In this document: positions 61,923 through 64,000 of the stretch, one piece after another
How the letters are laid out: each line of letters opens with the position of its first letter
Numbering within the stretch: position 1 is the stretch's first letter
Assembly: GCA_944322305.1 (NCBI GenBank)
Contig: CALUOP010000005.1
Coordinates: 62,001 to 126,000, forward strand
Origin: an uncultured Coriobacteriaceae bacterium
GTDB taxonomy: Bacteria > Actinomycetota > Coriobacteriia > Coriobacteriales > Coriobacteriaceae
Direction: 5' to 3'
DNA: 64,000 nucleotides
Translations under genes and position numbers: made by a program
The notes under the pieces: generated by a model
What the model was told of the DNA's origin: nothing
Database searches by the model: none
Seen by the model: only the letters and a program-made list of their open reading frames with translations

Positions 61923-63158
61923 ATGGGGCTCGGTATGAGAAGGCGCGGCGGATCCCGTGGCGCGGGCGCAGCGTATGTTCGCGCGCGCGGCAACGGCGGG
62001 CGCGGAAGGCGGCGCAGCGGGCGCGTGTCGATGGTCGCCGGCGTCGCCATGCTGGCGGTTGGTCTTGGCCTGCTGCTCTATCCTGCGATAACGGCGGCAA
62101 TTGCCCAACATGACGTAGACGAGGCTTTGGCGGCCTGGCGCTCGGGCGCGGTAGACGGCGGCGACGCCGGAACCGTTGGCGAAACCGGCGCCGGTTCAGG
62201 CTCCAACGCGGCGGGCTCAGGCTCCGCGGACGGCGCGGTGGCTTCGGAGGACACCGCGGCAAATGTCAGCGCCGACGCGTCCGCCTTTCGCAGCAAAGAG
62301 GGCGACGCCACCTACCAACAGCTCGTTGACTATAACGCGCGCGTGCTCTCTGGCGAGGGCGGGCAGATCAACGACCCGTTTGCCTTCAGCGGTGATGACT
62401 TGGCCGAGCTCGGCCTGCCGGACGGTATTATCGGCAGCATATCCATCCCTTCTATGAGCGTTGAGATCCCGCTGTACCTGGGCGCTACGGCCGCGAACAT
62501 GGAGTACGGCGCTGGCGTGGTGGCCGGTACGTCCATGCCGCTGGGAGAGAGCACGTCCAACACGGTGATCGCGGCGCACCGCGGTGGCTGGCACGGGTTG
62601 CCGATGTTTCGCGATATCGAGGACCTGCAGGTAGGGGACACGGTCACGGTGACCACGCCGTGGGACAAGCTCACCTACCGCGTGAGCGCGTTCAAGGTGG
62701 TCTCGCCCGACGACACGGTCGCGGTGGGCATCCAGCCGGGGCGCGACCTGATAACGCTGCTCACCTGCCATCCGTACGGCGAGCACCCGTCGCACCACCG
62801 CATGCTGGTGTTCTGCGAGCGCGTGCCAAACGACGAGGCCGAACAGGCGCCCGGCCCCTTGGCGGCGGCGATCTCGCAGATCGTGCCGGGCAACGCCGGA
62901 GACTCGCCGCTGCTTGCGCTAGAGGACGCGCTGCGCGTAGCGGGGCTGGGCATTTTGCTGGGGACCGGCATGTTTCTCGTGATGGATTCGGCGCGGCGGC
63001 GGAGAAGGACGCGGGAGCAGCAGCGGCAGAAGCAGCGCCAGCGGTGTCAGCAGCAGGGGCCTGGGCTCCACCGCGCGGAGATGCGCGGACAAGGGTTGGT
63101 TCCCGCAGACGCGGACGGCGCAGGCGATCCGCCCAGCACGGGGCTGCACTTCAAATAA
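61923..63158 (+). CDS. Class C sortase (orphan)
   Basis: 411 residues. A basic N-terminus, a membrane helix at about 37-58, an extracellular Gly/Ser/Ala-rich linker, then the sortase barrel with SISIPSMSVEIPLYLG. Catalytic His about 219 (NTVIAAHRGG), Cys about 282 (LLTCHPYG) and Arg about 293 (SHHRMLVF) are present. A second hydrophobic segment near 335-355 and a basic tail fit class C (pilin-polymerising) enzymes. No LPXTG pilin gene is adjacent. The ATG at 61923 has GGGAG very close upstream; ATG at 61935 or GTG at 61893 are alternatives. Confidence 0.85.
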   Translation: MGLGMRRRGGSRGAGAAYVRARGNGGRGRRRSGRVSMVAGVAMLAVGLGLLLYPAITAAIAQHDVDEALAAWRSGAVDGGDAGTVGETGAGSGSNAAGSGSADGAVASEDTAANVSADASAFRSKEGDATYQQLVDYNARVLSGEGGQINDPFAFSGDDLAELGLPDGIIGSISIPSMSVEIPLYLGATAANMEYGAGVVAGTSMPLGESTSNTVIAAHRGGWHGLPMFRDIEDLQVGDTVTVTTPWDKLTYRVSAFKVVSPDDTVAVGIQPGRDLITLLTCHPYGEHPSHHRMLVFCERVPNDEAEQAPGPLAAAISQIVPGNAGDSPLLALEDALRVAGLGILLGTGMFLVMDSARRRRRTREQQRQKQRQRCQQQGPGLHRAEMRGQGLVPADADGAGDPPSTGLHFK

Positions 63159-63324
63159 GCGGAGCAGGGCGGGGCGTGGCGATGGGCGCGAGCGGCAGGA
63201 CATGCGGCAGCATGACTCCCGCGCCCGTCTCCCTTGCTAAGTGAATTAGCGCCCCCATGCGCCGCCCCCCCGCGCAACGCCCGAAAACGCTTGGTAACAC
63301 CAGCCGCATCGCTTGCCGCCCCGT

Positions 63325-63353
63325 TTGAGTCAGTCACTTTACCATGATAAAGT
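63325..63353 (+). promoter_or_regulatory. hisD promoter overlapping the shared operator
   Basis: TTGAGT and TAAAGT with a 17-bp spacer. The -10 is the right half of ACTTTA-CCATGA-TAAAGT (63336-63353), the same palindrome core as before hisZG. A bound regulator would block this promoter directly. Confidence 0.75.
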
Positions 63354-63453
63354 ATGGAACCGTCGCAAGCCGCGCCGCCGCATTCCGGCGGCGCGTCATC
63401 CGCCCGCCTTCGCCCGCGCCGCGCGCCGGGCAAGCCATAAGGAGACGATGCCC

Positions 63454-64000
63454 ATGAAAACCATCACCCTCGCGCCCGGCGAGCGCCTCAAGCCTGCGCA
63501 GCTCATCCGCAAAGGCGTGCTCCCGCAGCACATCGTGGACGCTGCGCGCGACATCGTGGCAGCCGTGCGCACCGAGGGCGACGCCGCCGTGCGCCGCTTC
63601 TGCCGCGACTTCGACGGCGTAGAGCTCACGGCGCTCCGCCTGCCCCAAGAGCAGATTGACGCCGCGCTCGACGGTCTGGACCCGGCGTTTCTCGCCGCGC
63701 TTGAGAAGGCCGCCGCGCAGATCCGCGCCTTTCACCAGCGCGAGGTCACGCAAAGCTGGTTTACCACGCGGGCAGACGGCACGATGCTGGGCGTCAAGGT
63801 CACGCCAGTCGCCGCAGCCGGCATCTACGTGCCCGGCGGCCGCGCCCAGTACCCCTCCACCGTGCTCATGAACGCCATCCCAGCCAAGGTGGCGGGTGTA
63901 GAGCGCGTGGTCATGGTCACCCCGCCGCAGCGCGACGCCGCTCCGGGCACCGCGCCCATCTCGCCGTACACGCTGGCCGCGGCCAAGTTCGCCGGCGTGG
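63454..64000 (+). CDS. hisD: Histidinol dehydrogenase, N-terminal part (partial)
   Basis: The open frame runs off the right edge (about 182 residues seen). It matches HisD, the NAD-dependent four-electron oxidation of histidinol to histidine: IVDAARDIVAAVRTEGDAAV, then AAAQIRAFHQRE, and the strongly conserved VTPVAAAGIYVPGGRAQYPSTVLMN (VPGGRAQYPSTVLM is shown). The catalytic metal ligands are beyond the window. The ATG at 63454 is chosen because AAGGAG lies 9 nt upstream; the ATG at 63448 is too close. Confidence 0.93.
   Translation, partial: MKTITLAPGERLKPAQLIRKGVLPQHIVDAARDIVAAVRTEGDAAVRRFCRDFDGVELTALRLPQEQIDAALDGLDPAFLAALEKAAAQIRAFHQREVTQSWFTTRADGTMLGVKVTPVAAAGIYVPGGRAQYPSTVLMNAIPAKVAGVERVVMVTPPQRDAAPGTAPISPYTLAAAKFAGV

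Overview
The window is GC-rich, densely coded bacterial DNA and reads as chromosome, not plasmid or phage. The EF-Tu, RpoB and RpoC sequences, the strong GC bias at third codon positions, the use of the MEP isoprenoid pathway (ispD, ispE, ispF) and the overall style point to Actinomycetota, class Coriobacteriia, probably Collinsella or a close relative. That taxonomic call is inference from remembered family resemblance; no search was run.

Layout. (1) 1-9.3 kb: the 3' end of RNase PH, a HAD phosphatase, a tRNA-Val inside a partly duplicated block, a divergent pair of a GH4 6-phospho-glycosidase and an RpiR regulator, a Mur-ligase paralogue, rdgB, an M24 peptidase and dtd. (2) 9.3-14.1 kb: veg-ispE, tRNA-Pro, tatA, greA and a lysS carrying an extra C-terminal tRNA-binding domain. 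(3) 14.2-18.6 kb: a polysaccharide flippase, an EamA transporter between two related intergenic repeats, and a DUF2798 membrane protein. (4) 18.7-28.1 kb: clpC, disA, ispD, ispF, cysS, rlmB, rae1. (5) 28.2-33.5 kb: four tRNAs, tuf, rpmG, tRNA-Trp, secE, nusG, rplK, rplA. (6) 33.7-41.3 kb: an aldose epimerase-like gene and gltBD (glutamate synthase), lying between rplKA and rplJL. (7) 41.4-53.2 kb: L10 leader, rplJ, rplL, an inverted 30-bp repeat array, an AlbA_2-domain gene, rpoB, rpoC. (8) 53.3-59.6 kb: an accessory gene between two 162-bp direct repeats, guaD, a PTS EIIC and a stand-alone MgsA_C-domain gene. (9) 59.6-64 kb: a fused hisZ-hisG, a class C sortase, and the start of hisD.

Regions 2, 4, 5 and 7 keep the order of the origin-proximal block known from Bacillus subtilis (veg-ispE, lysS, clpC-disA-ispD-ispF-cysS-rlmB-yacP-rpmG-secE-nusG-rplKA-rplJL-rpoBC), with pieces missing and lineage-specific genes inserted. 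This is mainly an information-processing backbone: transcription, ribosomal proteins, tRNA charging, RNA modification and proteostasis. Accessory genes and many different palindromic repeats sit in the gaps.

The most interesting non-coding signals are a long hairpin before cysS whose 3' arm can alternatively cover the ribosome binding site; an array of seven plus six 30-bp units in opposite orientation; a shared ACTTTA-N6-TAAAGT operator before the two his loci; and two 162-bp direct repeats flanking one accessory gene.
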